Both the position numbers and the translations under genes were made by a program. Positions 16,673 to 25,504 of a stretch of DNA of 47,011 nucleotides are shown here, one piece after another. Position 1 is the stretch's first letter. The number at the start of each line of letters is the position of its first letter. A model generated the notes under the pieces. It was not told the origin of the DNA. It did no database searches and was given only the letters and a program-made list of their open reading frames with translations. The DNA lies in assembly GCF_031729055.1 (NCBI RefSeq), contig NZ_JAVMIP010000024.1:1-47011 (forward strand). Reading direction: 5' to 3'. The stretch is from Pseudocalidococcus azoricus BACA0444 (lineage in GTDB: Bacteria; Cyanobacteriota; Cyanobacteriia; Thermosynechococcales; Thermosynechococcaceae).

Positions 16673-17124
16673 TTAGACATCTTTGTACTCTTCTAAGAAC
16701 ACCAGAAAATCTTTCAGGGCTGTTTGGGTTTGTTGACTGGGTTCGAGTTGATTCCGTATTTGGAGAATAATAAATTGATTTTGGATTCTAGCCCAGCGAG
16801 CCGCGCGTTCTCGTTCTTCGTCTGCCAATAAACCCCGTATCGTTTCTGCGCTCAGGCTGGTTTGCAGCAGCATGCGCGTTCTCGTTCTTCGTCTGCCAAT
16901 AAACCCCGTCTAATCTCTCGTTCTCGAGCTTCAATTTCATGGTTTCTTGCCGCAATCGCTTGGTCTCGGCTTCGATTTCCACTGTTCCACCCAAGGCCGA
17001 AATTAACCAGGAGAGATGTTGTCCCAGCAATGAATGCCACGAAACTCCAGTCGAGGAGGGTGAGGCTAAACCAAGGGAGTGGGACTGTTCTGGCGTTTTT
17101 TTCCCGCCCCAGTCCTAGGAGTGA
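16673..17124 (-). pseudogene. Frameshifted membrane-anchored coiled-coil protein
   Basis: Going down the minus strand, one frame gives a hydrophobic stretch (LLDWSFVAFIAGTTSLLVNFGLGW) followed by a charged helix ending EAREREIRRGLLADEERERA, then quickly stops. A second frame starts again with RGLLADEERERA and runs ARWARIQNQFIILQIRNQL to the end VFLEEYKDV at 16673. The repeated peptide comes from a 36-bp direct repeat. Removing one 71-bp repeat unit (36-bp copy plus 35-bp spacer) would restore one continuous frame. I infer a gene for a small protein with one membrane helix and a cytosolic coiled coil, broken by this insertion. Family unknown; the 5' end is blurred by the ISAs1 fragment. Confidence 0.6.
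16803..16909. repeat. 36-bp direct repeat, two copies 71 bp apart
   Basis: Identical 36-bp copies lie at 16803-16838 and 16874-16909. The 71-bp offset is not a multiple of three, so the duplication shifts the reading frame of the minus-strand gene it lies in. Confidence 0.9.
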
Positions 17125-17296
17125 CCCACGGTCTTGCCATCAATGGTGATGATGTCTTCGCTCCGCAAATGACGGCGCAGATGGTTAACCCAATAATCTC
17201 CAGAAGCTGATGCTCTAATAGATTCAAGGCTCTTGGGTCTTCTAGACTCTGGAAGTGCTCTTGCAAGATTGAACCCGATTCCGTAACCGGAGTCAT
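17125..17296 (-). pseudogene. ISAs1-family transposase, N-terminal fragment
   Basis: From the minus-strand ATG at 17296 the frame reads LQEHFQSLEDPRALNLLEHQ and LLEIIGLTICAVICGA, the N-terminal region of ISAs1/H-repeat transposases. In a different frame it jumps to DIITIDGKTVGHS and a stop, matching the later DGKT motif of the same family. An internal deletion with frameshift has therefore removed the stretch between them, and the rest of the transposase is gone. The start codon is 8 bases from the first usable start of the divergent coq4-like gene. Confidence 0.75.
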
Positions 17297-17303
17297 AGCT
17301 AGT

Positions 17304-17822
17304 TTGATAACTCTACCCTCCCATCTTTACTTCTCTGAGTATGTGTTTGCCCTAGACCAAAACCTGGATAGCCTTGACCTCGAGGCTCTTTTGAAGTTAC
17401 CCAGAGAGTCACTGGGCTTTCAATATGCCAATATGCTGACCCAAGGGGGATTCAACGCGGATTTCTTCCCGCGGGTTCCCACGGATGATGTGCTGGATTA
17501 CATTCGCTTACGAGTCCGGCAAACCCATGACATTTGGCACGTGGTAACGGGTTTTGGCACAGATGAGGCCGGGGAGATTGCCATTCAAGCCTTTGGCCTG
17601 GCCCAGATGCATTATCCCAGTGCCGTTTTGATTATCGTGTCAGGCATCATGGCTGCCATTAAGCACCCAGATCAGTTGAACATGACTGTCGAAAAGGTTT
17701 ATCAGGGGTATCAACTGGGACAGAATGCCGGGCCATTTTGGGGGCAAAAGTGGGAGTTGGCCTGGGAAAAACCTGTTACTGACTGGCGGGCAGAATTAAA
17801 AGTCGCTCCAAGCGGCAGTTAG
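17304..17822 (+). CDS. Coq4-like protein, possibly 5'-truncated
   Basis: The product resembles COQ4, a scaffold or decarboxylating enzyme of ubiquinone synthesis; cyanobacterial members may act in quinone metabolism, but this is not established. The zinc-ligand motif HDxxH-x11-E is complete: His75, Asp76, His79 and Glu91 in QTHDIWHVVTGFGTDEAGE. The only initiator close to the conserved region is TTG 17304, giving 172 residues, shorter than the roughly 220 usual for Coq4. No ribosome-binding site is evident. A transposase fragment lies immediately upstream, so insertion may have removed the original start and promoter. The core domain is intact and could still fold. Confidence 0.78.
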   Translation: MITLPSHLYFSEYVFALDQNLDSLDLEALLKLPRESLGFQYANMLTQGGFNADFFPRVPTDDVLDYIRLRVRQTHDIWHVVTGFGTDEAGEIAIQAFGLAQMHYPSAVLIIVSGIMAAIKHPDQLNMTVEKVYQGYQLGQNAGPFWGQKWELAWEKPVTDWRAELKVAPSGS

Positions 17823-17826
17823 ACAC

Positions 17827-18798
17827 TCAGGCGGGAACAGCGGCATAGACATCTACAGCGGGGGGGTGATGGGGTGGTGCATGGCGATCTAAGTTGTCCT
17901 CAATCACCGTCCGACCTTCTTGGATCATGTAGTCAAAAAAGGCCTGGGCCACCACAGATAGCTGTTTTCCGGCCGGATACACCACTTGCCAATGGCGTTG
18001 AATCGGGAAATGCTCCACATCTAGGATGGTAAATTGTCCAGAGTCTCCATCCAAGGCCAAGCAATGACGGGACATCACCGAAATTCCCAGGCCTCCCGCG
18101 ATGGCTTGTTTAATGGCTTCACTACTGCCCAACTCCAGACGGACTTGAATTTCAATTCCATGCTCGGCAAATAACCGTTCAATGGCCTGGCGCGTTCCTG
18201 ATCCTACCTCTCGCATGATAAAAGCCTCACCGTTGAGTTCTTGGATGGGGATATTTTGCCGGCCAGCCAAACGATGGGAACTGGGAGCCAAGACAACGAG
18301 GGGATTATCCAAAAAGTTATGCTGATCAACATCAATATTTTCCGGGGTGTGGCTGGGAATGTAGAGATCATCCAGATTATCCCGGAGACGTTCCACCACT
18401 TGCTCATGGTTGGTGACGATTAGGGAAACATCAACGCCCGGATAGCGATGACAGAAGGGACCTAACAGCCGGGGAATCACATATTTGGCAGTGGTGATCA
18501 CAGACAGACGCAGATGCCCTTGCTTGAGACCTTTCAGATTTGCGATGGCCATGTCAAAGCGATCCAGCCGTTCAAAAATATCCTGACAAGTGGCGAGGAG
18601 TTCTTTACCGGCTTCGGTCAAATAAAGTCGTTTACCCACTTGCTCAAACAGGGTCAGCCCCACCGCCCGCGTGAGTTGTTTCATCTGAATGGATACAGTC
18701 GGCTGGGTTAAAAAAAGCTCTTCTGCAGCTCGGGTAAAACTGCCATGACGGGCGGTGACTTCAAAAACTTTCAGTTGGTGCAGGGTGGCTTGCTTCAC
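17827..18798 (-). CDS. LysR-family regulator of the CmpR/NdhR(CcmR) group
   Basis: This 323-residue regulator has an N-terminal winged helix (HQLKVFEVTARHGSFTRAAEELFLTQPTVSIQMKQLT, about 8-45) and a C-terminal effector domain (about 92-295) with LRLSVITTAKYVIPRLLGPFC and EAFIMREVGSGTR. These stretches match, as I recall them, CmpR and NdhR/CcmR, which control cyanobacterial bicarbonate uptake and NDH-1 genes in response to carbon supply; RbcR differs at the N-terminus. I cannot separate CmpR from NdhR by eye. A His/Pro-rich tail (about 300-323) is unusual. It ends 4 bases from the convergent coq4-like gene. No target operon such as cmpABCD is nearby. Confidence 0.82.
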   Translation of the reverse strand: MKQATLHQLKVFEVTARHGSFTRAAEELFLTQPTVSIQMKQLTRAVGLTLFEQVGKRLYLTEAGKELLATCQDIFERLDRFDMAIANLKGLKQGHLRLSVITTAKYVIPRLLGPFCHRYPGVDVSLIVTNHEQVVERLRDNLDDLYIPSHTPENIDVDQHNFLDNPLVVLAPSSHRLAGRQNIPIQELNGEAFIMREVGSGTRQAIERLFAEHGIEIQVRLELGSSEAIKQAIAGGLGISVMSRHCLALDGDSGQFTILDVEHFPIQRHWQVVYPAGKQLSVVAQAFFDYMIQEGRTVIEDNLDRHAPPHHPPAVDVYAAVPA

Positions 18799-19443
18799 AC
18801 CTAAATTCTCCTTGGAAGAGATATATCACGACTTCACATAGACTAAATTCTATCAAACAAAAGGCTGCTATTTAGCTTTTCGAGTAAAAGTCGGCTCAGG
18901 GTCATACGGATATTACGGCTAGGCACACCTCAACCAAATAGTGCTGAAGGGATTTTGCGTTTGGGATTAAGAGTTGTTCAGAACAGTTTGTGTAGGATGA
19001 TATGGTCATTCCAAGCCGGAGTGGGACACTGGGAATATATCAGGCGATCAATTCAAGCGTTGTGCCTATTCTCTCACTACCTGCATGAGCAACAGTCTAG
19101 ATTTACGACAACGAGTTAGCTCCTATATTCAACAGAGGGAACTGGCGATACTTGCCTGACGGCTTCGCATAGTCGTTGATCTACCAGAAGATAGAGCAGG
19201 ATTTTAACGCCCTTAAGTGAGCCAGAATGTACGCCGAATTAGAAACCCCGATTGATGAGATTATCCGAAACTGTTGTGCTGCCTAATGTCCCATTCTTTA
19301 TCGAAATGACTATAAATAGCCTGAAAGATTTGTACATCATCCCTGCTAGAAATGCTAAAGTCTCTTGCTCAAGTAGTTGACATCCTCCCCGCCCTGTAGC
19401 GTGCGTGCGAAGTAGTGCCGGGCTTGTACCCAAGAATTTCTGG
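18799..19443. other. Intergenic region with transposon debris
   Basis: No intact gene is seen. It holds the leader of the LysR gene on the left, a possible IS630-type N-terminal fragment near 19085, and a half-palindrome resembling IS200/IS605-type ends near 19376-19395. An open minus-strand frame at 19239-19460 has no recognisable family and overlaps the ABC gene end. Confidence 0.5.
19085..19156 (+). pseudogene. Possible IS630-type transposase N-terminal fragment
   Basis: The frame begins MSNSLDLRQRVSSYIQQ, resembling the first helix of IS630-type transposases (typically M.YSLDLR.RVV.YI). It hits a stop after about 24 codons and the helix-turn-helix that should follow is not readable. Low confidence because only 17 residues support it. 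Confidence 0.35.
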
Positions 19444-20442
19444 TCACTGAGAAGCTGCATGGGTTTGATCCAGGCTTAAAAATACCCGCCCAATCACCTC
19501 CTCAATGGGTGGATCCGTAATGGTCAGGTCACAAACATCCAGTTGAGCCAAAATTTTACTGACGGTTTCGGTGAGGTGTTCTCGGCGGACAATTAAGCGC
19601 ACATCCCGTTCCTGAACCGCTTCAATATCCCCAAATTGTTGTAATTCACTGGCTGGGACAGATTGATTGAGTTCCAGCTTGACTTGGCGATAGGGGGAAA
19701 ATTTATCTAAAAGGTCATCCAACTGCCCATCATAAATTAACTCACCCTGATGGATCAGCAAGACCCGTTCACAGAGGGCCGTAATGTCTGCCATGTAGTG
19801 ACTGGTGAGGAGAATCGTGGCCTGGAAATGTTCGTTATAGGTTTTTAGGAAGGCGCGCACACTCATTTGGGCATTCACATCCAGGCCGAGGGTTGGCTCA
19901 TCTAAAAATAGGATTTGGGGGCGATGGAGCAGGGCCGCCAAGAGTTCAGCTTTCATCCGTTCCCCCAAGGATAACTTCCGCACTGGCTGTCGGAGTTTGT
20001 CCCCTAAATCCAGCATTTCGGCCAGTTCACCAACCCGTTGCAGACATTCGCGCTCTGACAATTCATAGACCGCGGCATTAATTCGTAATGAGTCCCAGGC
20101 CGGGAGATCCCAAATTAACTGCTGTTTTTGCCCCATGACCAACGTAATTTGCTTCAGAAAACTGGGGCGGCGTTGATAGGGAATTTGTCCCGCCACAGTC
20201 AAATGTCCAGCGGTGGGATGAATCAGGCCCGTAAGCATCTTCAGGGTCGTGGTTTTGCCTGCACCATTGGGGCCCAAAAAACCCACCACTTCCCCCGGCC
20301 GGATCTCAAAACTGACATCTTGAACTGCTGGAATTTGCCGATATTTGCGCCGCCAAAAATGATCTAGAGTCCCCTTCAGACCCGAGGCTTTATCCGAGAC
20401 TGTATAGACTTTAGACAAGGCCTGACATTGAATAATGGTCAC
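19444..20442 (-). CDS. ABC transporter ATP-binding protein (ABC-2 export type), orphan
   Basis: This 332-residue ATPase has Walker A GPNGAGKTT (57-65), a Q-loop in LVMGQKQQLIWDL, signature LSLGERMKAELLAALL, Walker B ILFLDEPTLGLD and the H-loop LLTSHYMAD. The LSLGER form of the signature and a C-terminal accessory domain (about 240-332) are typical of NatA/YadG-like subunits of ABC-2 exporters. These normally stand next to one or two permease genes, but none is found here. Downstream is transposon debris, upstream the phosphatase gene at a 48-bp distance. Either the permeases were lost or they are encoded elsewhere. The substrate is unknown. Confidence 0.85.
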   Translation of the reverse strand: MTIIQCQALSKVYTVSDKASGLKGTLDHFWRRKYRQIPAVQDVSFEIRPGEVVGFLGPNGAGKTTTLKMLTGLIHPTAGHLTVAGQIPYQRRPSFLKQITLVMGQKQQLIWDLPAWDSLRINAAVYELSERECLQRVGELAEMLDLGDKLRQPVRKLSLGERMKAELLAALLHRPQILFLDEPTLGLDVNAQMSVRAFLKTYNEHFQATILLTSHYMADITALCERVLLIHQGELIYDGQLDDLLDKFSPYRQVKLELNQSVPASELQQFGDIEAVQERDVRLIVRREHLTETVSKILAQLDVCDLTITDPPIEEVIGRVFLSLDQTHAASQ

Positions 20443-20490
20443 GGTACACCTATGGCATTTGGTTTGGCATCTGGCCTTAAGAACAGCGAG

Positions 20491-20964
20491 TTATTTTTTG
20501 ACAGAAAGGGAATTTAATAGGCCCTGGCAGGCATCTGTGAGTAAATCCAACACCAGTTCAAAGCCGTGCTTACCGCCATAGTAGGGGTCGGGAACCTCCT
20601 GAAGGTCCGAGGTTTGGCAATAGTCACACATCAATTTAATTTTGTCCTGATATTTTTGATGAGGATCAAGACGGCAAATATCCGCGAGGTTATCTTTATC
20701 CATTGCTAAAATCAAATCAAATTTCTCTAAATCTTCCGGGTGCAGTTGCCTGGCCTGGCTCTCCAGATGAATTCCCCTTTGTCTAGCCATCATCATCATC
20801 CGGGAGTCGGGGAGTTCGCCAATGTGATAGTTACTGGTACCCGCAGAGTCACAGAAAATCTCCTGACCTAAGCCTGCCTCCTGGACTAAATGCTTCATGA
20901 TGCCTTCTGCAGCCGGGGAGCGACAAATATTACCCAGACAGACAAAGAGCAGTTTTTTCGTCAT
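20491..20964 (-). CDS. Low-molecular-weight protein-tyrosine phosphatase
   Basis: I start at ATG 20964 (157 residues) because GGAGG lies 6 bases upstream of it; the TTG start at 20976 would place that sequence inside the gene. The phosphate loop is VCLGNICRSPAAEG with nucleophile Cys9 and Arg15, and the general acid Asp lies in the C-terminal DPYYGG motif. Both hallmarks of the family are intact. Cyanobacterial homologues include Synechocystis SynPTP. Many bacterial members (Wzb) act on tyrosine kinases controlling polysaccharide export, and a glycosyltransferase island starts 430 bases away. No Wzc-like kinase is in the window, so a link is only suggestive. Confidence 0.88.
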   Translation of the reverse strand: MTKKLLFVCLGNICRSPAAEGIMKHLVQEAGLGQEIFCDSAGTSNYHIGELPDSRMMMMARQRGIHLESQARQLHPEDLEKFDLILAMDKDNLADICRLDPHQKYQDKIKLMCDYCQTSDLQEVPDPYYGGKHGFELVLDLLTDACQGLLNSLSVKK

Positions 20965-21392
20965 CAGAGCCTCCAATCAAGGGGAATTTCCCCGTTTATT
21001 GTCTCAAATTTGTTCACTCTCGATCCCCTCGACTCACTGCCAGGGCCTGGAACGAGATATTAAGGCGGCCGCTCACTGTTCAAGCTCAATGGCGGTTTTG
21101 CTGATCACAAGTCCTATGCAACCACTGCGGCTAAGACAAGTATCTCAGCACCAAACCTACTAAAGAATATAGCAAACAGTAATGATTTGTGAGATTGGGG
21201 TTATATTTATTTTTCATGAAAATTTTGATTTGAGTCTAGTCCCACTGAAGGGCTGCCCCTTGCCTAAGCCGGTGATAATCAATCATTCTCACAAATGAAG
21301 ACAGACTGCTATATAATTTTTTAATAGCTGCTTTTGGCATAAGTAGTCATTACCTCATTTTCACTACCGTGTTTTGTATGACGTTAGTCTAG
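20965..21392. other. Intergenic region upstream of the glycosyltransferase island
   Basis: I see no gene or tRNA here. Base composition changes from mixed to AT-rich toward the right, marking the border of the island. TATAAT at 21312-21317 lies 75 bases before the first glycosyltransferase and is a plausible -10 element, without a clear -35 element. Confidence 0.45.
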
Positions 21393-22478
21393 ATGCTAAA
21401 CATTCCGATTGTTATATTTGTTTTTAATCGACCTCAATCTACAAAAAGACTTATTGACTGTTTACGTTCTGTTAAACCTACTATATTATTTATAGTTGCA
21501 GACAAAGCCCGTTCTATCCATTCAAAAGAAATAGATCAATGTCAAAAAGTCCGAGCCATTATTGAAACTATTGATTGGCCCTGTGAAGTTGTCAAGAACT
21601 ATGCTGATCATCACTTGGGGTGTGGTTATTGCATTTCAAAAGGAATCAATTGGGTGTTTACACAAGTTGAAGAAGCTATTTTCCTTGAGGATGATTGCTT
21701 GCCTGTGCCAAGTTTTTTCCAGTTCTGTTCAGAACTTTTAGGACGATATCGAGAGGATCATAGGGTTACTCAAATTTGTGGTACAAATCCACTAGGAGAA
21801 TGGAAATCAAATGAACAGAGTTATTACTTTTCTCTTTATGGAAGTGCCTGGGGGTGGGCTACTTGGAAGCGGGCCTGGAAATATTATGACCATGGAATAT
21901 CAGCATACTCACAATCAAATGTTCTGCAATCAATTGCTCAGTTAATTGACCATCCAGAAGAATTTCAGCATTTTCAAAAAGGGTGTGTGTTTGCTCTCCA
22001 GAATCTCAGCCATTGTTGGGATTATCAATGGTCATTTGCACAACTATCGCAGGGAGGATTATCAGTAGTTCCATCTCGAAATCTAGTTAAAAATGTTGGC
22101 ATAAGTCTCGATTCTACAAACACAAAAAATCCAATACTTAAAGATTTTTTAGATGTTTATGATCTGGATTTTCCCTTAATTACACCATCGGAAGTTATTT
22201 TAGACAGAGAGTATAGTCACCAACATTACTTATTTTTTTCAGGTAAGCCAAGCTTAAACCATAGCATATCAATAATCAAAAGTTTTTTAAAAAAGGGAAG
22301 AATAGTGCAAGCATTAGTAATTACCCAAAAGCTTCTCAAAGAACATCCAAATAATCCTGATATTCTATTTTATAGAAGAGTTATATTAGCTCGATTAGGT
22401 AAACAAGAATCAAGCGAATATATAAATTCTATAAGTCAACAATGCACTAAGAGTTTTAATAATGAGTCCAATAGTTAG
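21393..22478 (+). CDS. Glycosyltransferase-like protein (nucleotide-diphospho-sugar transferase fold)
   Basis: This 361-residue protein begins MLNIPIVIFVFNRPQSTKRL, the pattern of a GT-A-fold family sometimes annotated hemolytic protein HlpA-like. An EDDCLPVPSFFQF segment near residue 107 gives the DxD-like metal site (EDD). YGSAWGWATWKRAWKYYD is another conserved block. The last 60 residues are helical and TPR-like (VITQKLLKEHPNNPDILFYRR), probably a protein-contact region. It is the first gene of a three-gene plus-strand operon and overlaps the next gene by 17 bases. Donor and acceptor sugars are unknown. Its AT-rich codon use differs from the housekeeping genes to the left. Confidence 0.75.
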   Translation: MLNIPIVIFVFNRPQSTKRLIDCLRSVKPTILFIVADKARSIHSKEIDQCQKVRAIIETIDWPCEVVKNYADHHLGCGYCISKGINWVFTQVEEAIFLEDDCLPVPSFFQFCSELLGRYREDHRVTQICGTNPLGEWKSNEQSYYFSLYGSAWGWATWKRAWKYYDHGISAYSQSNVLQSIAQLIDHPEEFQHFQKGCVFALQNLSHCWDYQWSFAQLSQGGLSVVPSRNLVKNVGISLDSTNTKNPILKDFLDVYDLDFPLITPSEVILDREYSHQHYLFFSGKPSLNHSISIIKSFLKKGRIVQALVITQKLLKEHPNNPDILFYRRVILARLGKQESSEYINSISQQCTKSFNNESNS

Positions 22479-23148
22479 CTGTATTATTCCTACTTTTAAT
22501 TCCGGCAGCTATCTAGATGAAGCGATTGAAAGTATTCTCAATCAAACCTGGCGGCCACTAGAAATTATTATCGCTGATGATAGCTCTACGGATAATACTC
22601 GAGAAATTGCTCTTAGTTACTCTGCGTCCATCAGCTTTTACTCACAACCTACCTCTGGACCGGCTGCTACTCGAAATTTAGGACTCAGCCATGCCCAGGG
22701 TGAATTTATCGCTTTTTTAGATGCGGATGACCTATGGCATCCTGAAAAACTAACTCGGCAGATGACTGCATTTTGTAATGACGCAGAGCTAAGTCTTTGT
22801 ATTACTTATGTTGAGCGATTTTGGTCAGAGTCTTTAAATTGTGAGAAGATTTATTTTGCGAATCATTCACGCTCACAACCCATTCCCGGTTATGCAACTC
22901 CAAGTCTCTTGGCTAAACGCACAGCTTTTGAATTGATTGGTAACTTTGATACTAACTTATGGTTTACTGACGCAACCGAGTGGTTTATCCGGGCCAGAGT
23001 AGCTGGACTAAAGCTTGCTATTGTAACTGATGTCCTCACGTATCATCGAATGCATCAGAAAAATTTAACCCGGCGACATTCATTAGAGAGTAAACAGGAA
23101 TTCCTCAAAATTGTTAAAACGAACTTAGATAATCAGAGAAAAATATGA
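22462..23148 (+). CDS. Family 2 glycosyltransferase
   Basis: This 228-residue GT2 enzyme has the N-terminal nucleotide-binding pattern VSCIIPTFNSGSYLDEAIES, the IADDSSTDNT Asp pair near residue 39, GPAATRNLGLSHAQGEFIAF and the metal-binding LDADDLW. No membrane helix is present, so it is a soluble or peripheral enzyme transferring a sugar from a nucleotide donor. It is short for GT2 (usually 250-330), lacking an extended C-terminal domain. It overlaps the preceding gene by 17 bases and the next by 4 bases (ATGA), so the three are translationally coupled. Confidence 0.88.
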   Translation: MSPIVSCIIPTFNSGSYLDEAIESILNQTWRPLEIIIADDSSTDNTREIALSYSASISFYSQPTSGPAATRNLGLSHAQGEFIAFLDADDLWHPEKLTRQMTAFCNDAELSLCITYVERFWSESLNCEKIYFANHSRSQPIPGYATPSLLAKRTAFELIGNFDTNLWFTDATEWFIRARVAGLKLAIVTDVLTYHRMHQKNLTRRHSLESKQEFLKIVKTNLDNQRKI

Positions 23149-24221
23149 AATCTATTACAAAACTTGCTGGTATTTTAAATGTTATTTTGCCAAAGCTAGA
23201 TTATACGCTCTTCTTACAAACATGTTTACTAACAGGAGATGCTGGAGAAAAAGCATGGCAGGCCTGGAAACAGAAAAATCAGGAACCACTCATAGCAATT
23301 AAAAAGCAATCACAGCCCTACAAGAGACATTTGCCATTACTCTATTATGGGTTAATAAGAAATGAGATTAAAATCTCTAATACACTACAAACTGTCTTAC
23401 GTACAGCAGTAATGCGTGAACAACTGAGAAATAAAACCTATGAAAGAATTTTATATCAAACCTTAGATGTTTTGCATAAAGTAAATATACGGCCATTCTT
23501 ATTAAAGGGTTCTGTAACTGCATCAATTGCATATCCACATCCAAGCTTAAGACACTGTCATGATATTGATTTATTCATTCGATCTATGGAATGTAAACAA
23601 GCAATTATGGCTTTTAAACAAGCTAACTTAAGGTTGATTAGTTCAGATGTTCAACAGCTTGATATTGAGTTAAAACACCCATCGGGCCTTCCGGTCTTCA
23701 TTCATCGTAACCTATTTGCTAACGCAGTCTATAACAGGGTACAAAATAAAATGTTAGTGGCTAGTAAGCCTCTATTAATCATGAACAAAGAAGTTAATAG
23801 TCTTAATTTTACAGATTTGTTGCTACATATATGTGGGCACGCAGCTACTTCATCTAGTTGTCAATCCCTAACATGGGTTTATGATGCATACTTTTTACTT
23901 CAGCAATTTCCTCAAATTGATTGGCAAAATTTACTGGATAATGCTAAGTCTGCCGGGTTTTCACTCCCACTTTGGGTAATGTTGCAATATTTACAACAGT
24001 CTTTCCAGTCCCCGGTTCCCGAAGCATTTTTATCTGAATTAGTAGAACAAGTTACATCCCCAACAGAAGAGATTTTCGTATTATTGAAAAACTCTACAGG
24101 ACGGCATAAGAGCTTAAGATATTTATTAAAACTAACTCAAAATCATTATGAAAAATTCTGGCTTATTAAAGAACTTGGACCAATAGTATTAGCAAGAAAA
24201 ATTAAGCATCTAATAAAATGA
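23145..24221 (+). CDS. PF14907-type nucleotidyltransferase family protein
   Basis: The 358-residue product has the polymerase-beta-like nucleotidyltransferase signature LLKGSVTASIAY followed by HDIDLF. Lys121-Gly122 and the metal ligands Asp140 and Asp142 are visible. The KG-x(n)-DID spacing and helical flanks fit the uncharacterised nucleotidyltransferase family I know as NTP_transf_5/PF14907. Such genes frequently occur with PqqD-like and HprK-related genes, and both are present in the convergent operon. The transferred nucleotide and target are unknown; AMPylation or a nucleotide-sugar-like step are possibilities. The start ATG overlaps the stop of the previous gene. Confidence 0.75.
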   Translation: MKSITKLAGILNVILPKLDYTLFLQTCLLTGDAGEKAWQAWKQKNQEPLIAIKKQSQPYKRHLPLLYYGLIRNEIKISNTLQTVLRTAVMREQLRNKTYERILYQTLDVLHKVNIRPFLLKGSVTASIAYPHPSLRHCHDIDLFIRSMECKQAIMAFKQANLRLISSDVQQLDIELKHPSGLPVFIHRNLFANAVYNRVQNKMLVASKPLLIMNKEVNSLNFTDLLLHICGHAATSSSCQSLTWVYDAYFLLQQFPQIDWQNLLDNAKSAGFSLPLWVMLQYLQQSFQSPVPEAFLSELVEQVTSPTEEIFVLLKNSTGRHKSLRYLLKLTQNHYEKFWLIKELGPIVLARKIKHLIK

Positions 24222-24245
24222 TTTAAACAAGATAAAAATATAACT

Positions 24246-25457
24246 CTAACTTACCTCTATTTGGTGCAAACGTATAAAATTTTGAGCTATGATTTTCCAT
24301 GTAAAAGTTTCTCTAACCCGAGCCAGTCCTTGACGGCCAAATTCGGCCCTTAAGTTTGGGTTGAGTAAGAGACAGCGAATTGCTTGGCTTATCGCTTCAA
24401 CATTTTCAGCCTCAACTAAAAATCCCGTCACATTATCCACAATTGCGTCGGAAATACCTCCCTGATTACTCCCAATACATGGTTTCCCAGCTAATGCTGC
24501 TTCTAAAAAGACAATCCCAAAACCTTCCCATTCTTGATGCTTATGACTCTGGCTAGGCATAATAAAAATATCACAAGCTTTGTAAAGAGCCTGCTTCTCT
24601 AGTTCATCCACTTCTCCTAGGAAATAGACGTAATCTTCTAGGGAATAGACTTGACACAACTGTTGTAGGCGATTCTGATCTGGACCATTGCCTGCAATCC
24701 AATAGCCAAGATTAGGAAACTCAGCTGTCAAGGTTGCCATACTTGCTAGAACTAAATCTATACCTTTATGGGGAACCAGGCGAGCTACAGTTAGCAGAGT
24801 TAGTTGATTACAATGAGTTTTGATATTGAGTTGAGGTTGCCAAGAACAGATAGCTGTCGAGAAATTTTGTAGAACTAGATCGGGGTTAATACCCGGATTC
24901 ACTACATTTATAGGAATTTCTGTTTGCATCACTTGAGTAACTAAGTGGGCAGTTCCCTGACTACAAGCGTAAATTGTCTTTGCCTGTTGAAAATCTGTCC
25001 TACGCCAGCGATCTACACTTAGATATTGGGGAGAGATTAACTCAGTGCCATAGGCAAAGATCGAGTAACGCAGGCCAACTTGACGTAAAGTCTGACACCA
25101 ACAAGATGCAATAAGATTCCAAACACCAATAAATACTTCAATTTTTGCTAAATTTTCCCTTTTAAGAATTGACTGCAATTGTTGAGCATTGTACTTCTTT
25201 AATAGATAAATATATTGACCAGAATTAAGATTTTGGAATCTTTCTCGCTCTTGCTCCGACATTAATTCCCGGAGATATGGCAGTTGCTTACGTAGATAAG
25301 CCGAGCGTTGATCAGGTAGGGTCTCAACAGTTGTCCAAACTTCAACAGGATAATACTCAGCTATTTCTTGAAAAAGTTGATGGAGATACTCGGAAATTCC
25401 ACCAACTAGAGGCTTGAAATCTGTGGTCAAGAGAATAAATGTTGTTGATTGTGACAC
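24246..25457 (-). CDS. Family 4 glycosyltransferase
   Basis: This 403-residue GT-B enzyme has an N-terminal acceptor half with TDFKPLVGGISEYLHQL. Its C-terminal donor half contains LLTVARLVPHKGIDLVLASM, WIAGNGPDQNRLQQL and the E-x7-E block EGFGIVFLEAALAGKPCIGSNQGG. It is the last gene of the five-gene minus-strand operon, 47 bases after the pqqD-like gene. It faces the nucleotidyltransferase gene tail to tail with only 24 bases between. It differs from the two other GT4 proteins of the operon, having a longer N-terminal half. Sugar specificity is unknown. Confidence 0.87.
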   Translation of the reverse strand: MSQSTTFILLTTDFKPLVGGISEYLHQLFQEIAEYYPVEVWTTVETLPDQRSAYLRKQLPYLRELMSEQERERFQNLNSGQYIYLLKKYNAQQLQSILKRENLAKIEVFIGVWNLIASCWCQTLRQVGLRYSIFAYGTELISPQYLSVDRWRRTDFQQAKTIYACSQGTAHLVTQVMQTEIPINVVNPGINPDLVLQNFSTAICSWQPQLNIKTHCNQLTLLTVARLVPHKGIDLVLASMATLTAEFPNLGYWIAGNGPDQNRLQQLCQVYSLEDYVYFLGEVDELEKQALYKACDIFIMPSQSHKHQEWEGFGIVFLEAALAGKPCIGSNQGGISDAIVDNVTGFLVEAENVEAISQAIRCLLLNPNLRAEFGRQGLARVRETFTWKIIAQNFIRLHQIEVS

Positions 25458-25504
25458 AAGCTCTTACTTTGCTTAAGTATTAGTTTAGATTCACAATTTT
25501 TGAA

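Larger units (their letters stand above)
16617..17303. other. Rearranged intergenic scar between dnaB and the coq4-like gene
   Basis: This stretch has no intact gene. It contains a frameshifted coiled-coil membrane protein and an ISAs1 transposase fragment, both on the minus strand and described separately. Confidence 0.6.

Noticed and set aside
19239..19460. 73-codon minus-strand open frame after the ABC ATPase
   Set aside because: No known family, overlaps the ABC gene 3' end and transposon-like debris; not supported as a gene.
20965..21392. tRNA or small RNA gene in the gap before the island
   Set aside because: I searched by eye for T-loop and acceptor-stem patterns here and in other gaps and found none convincing.
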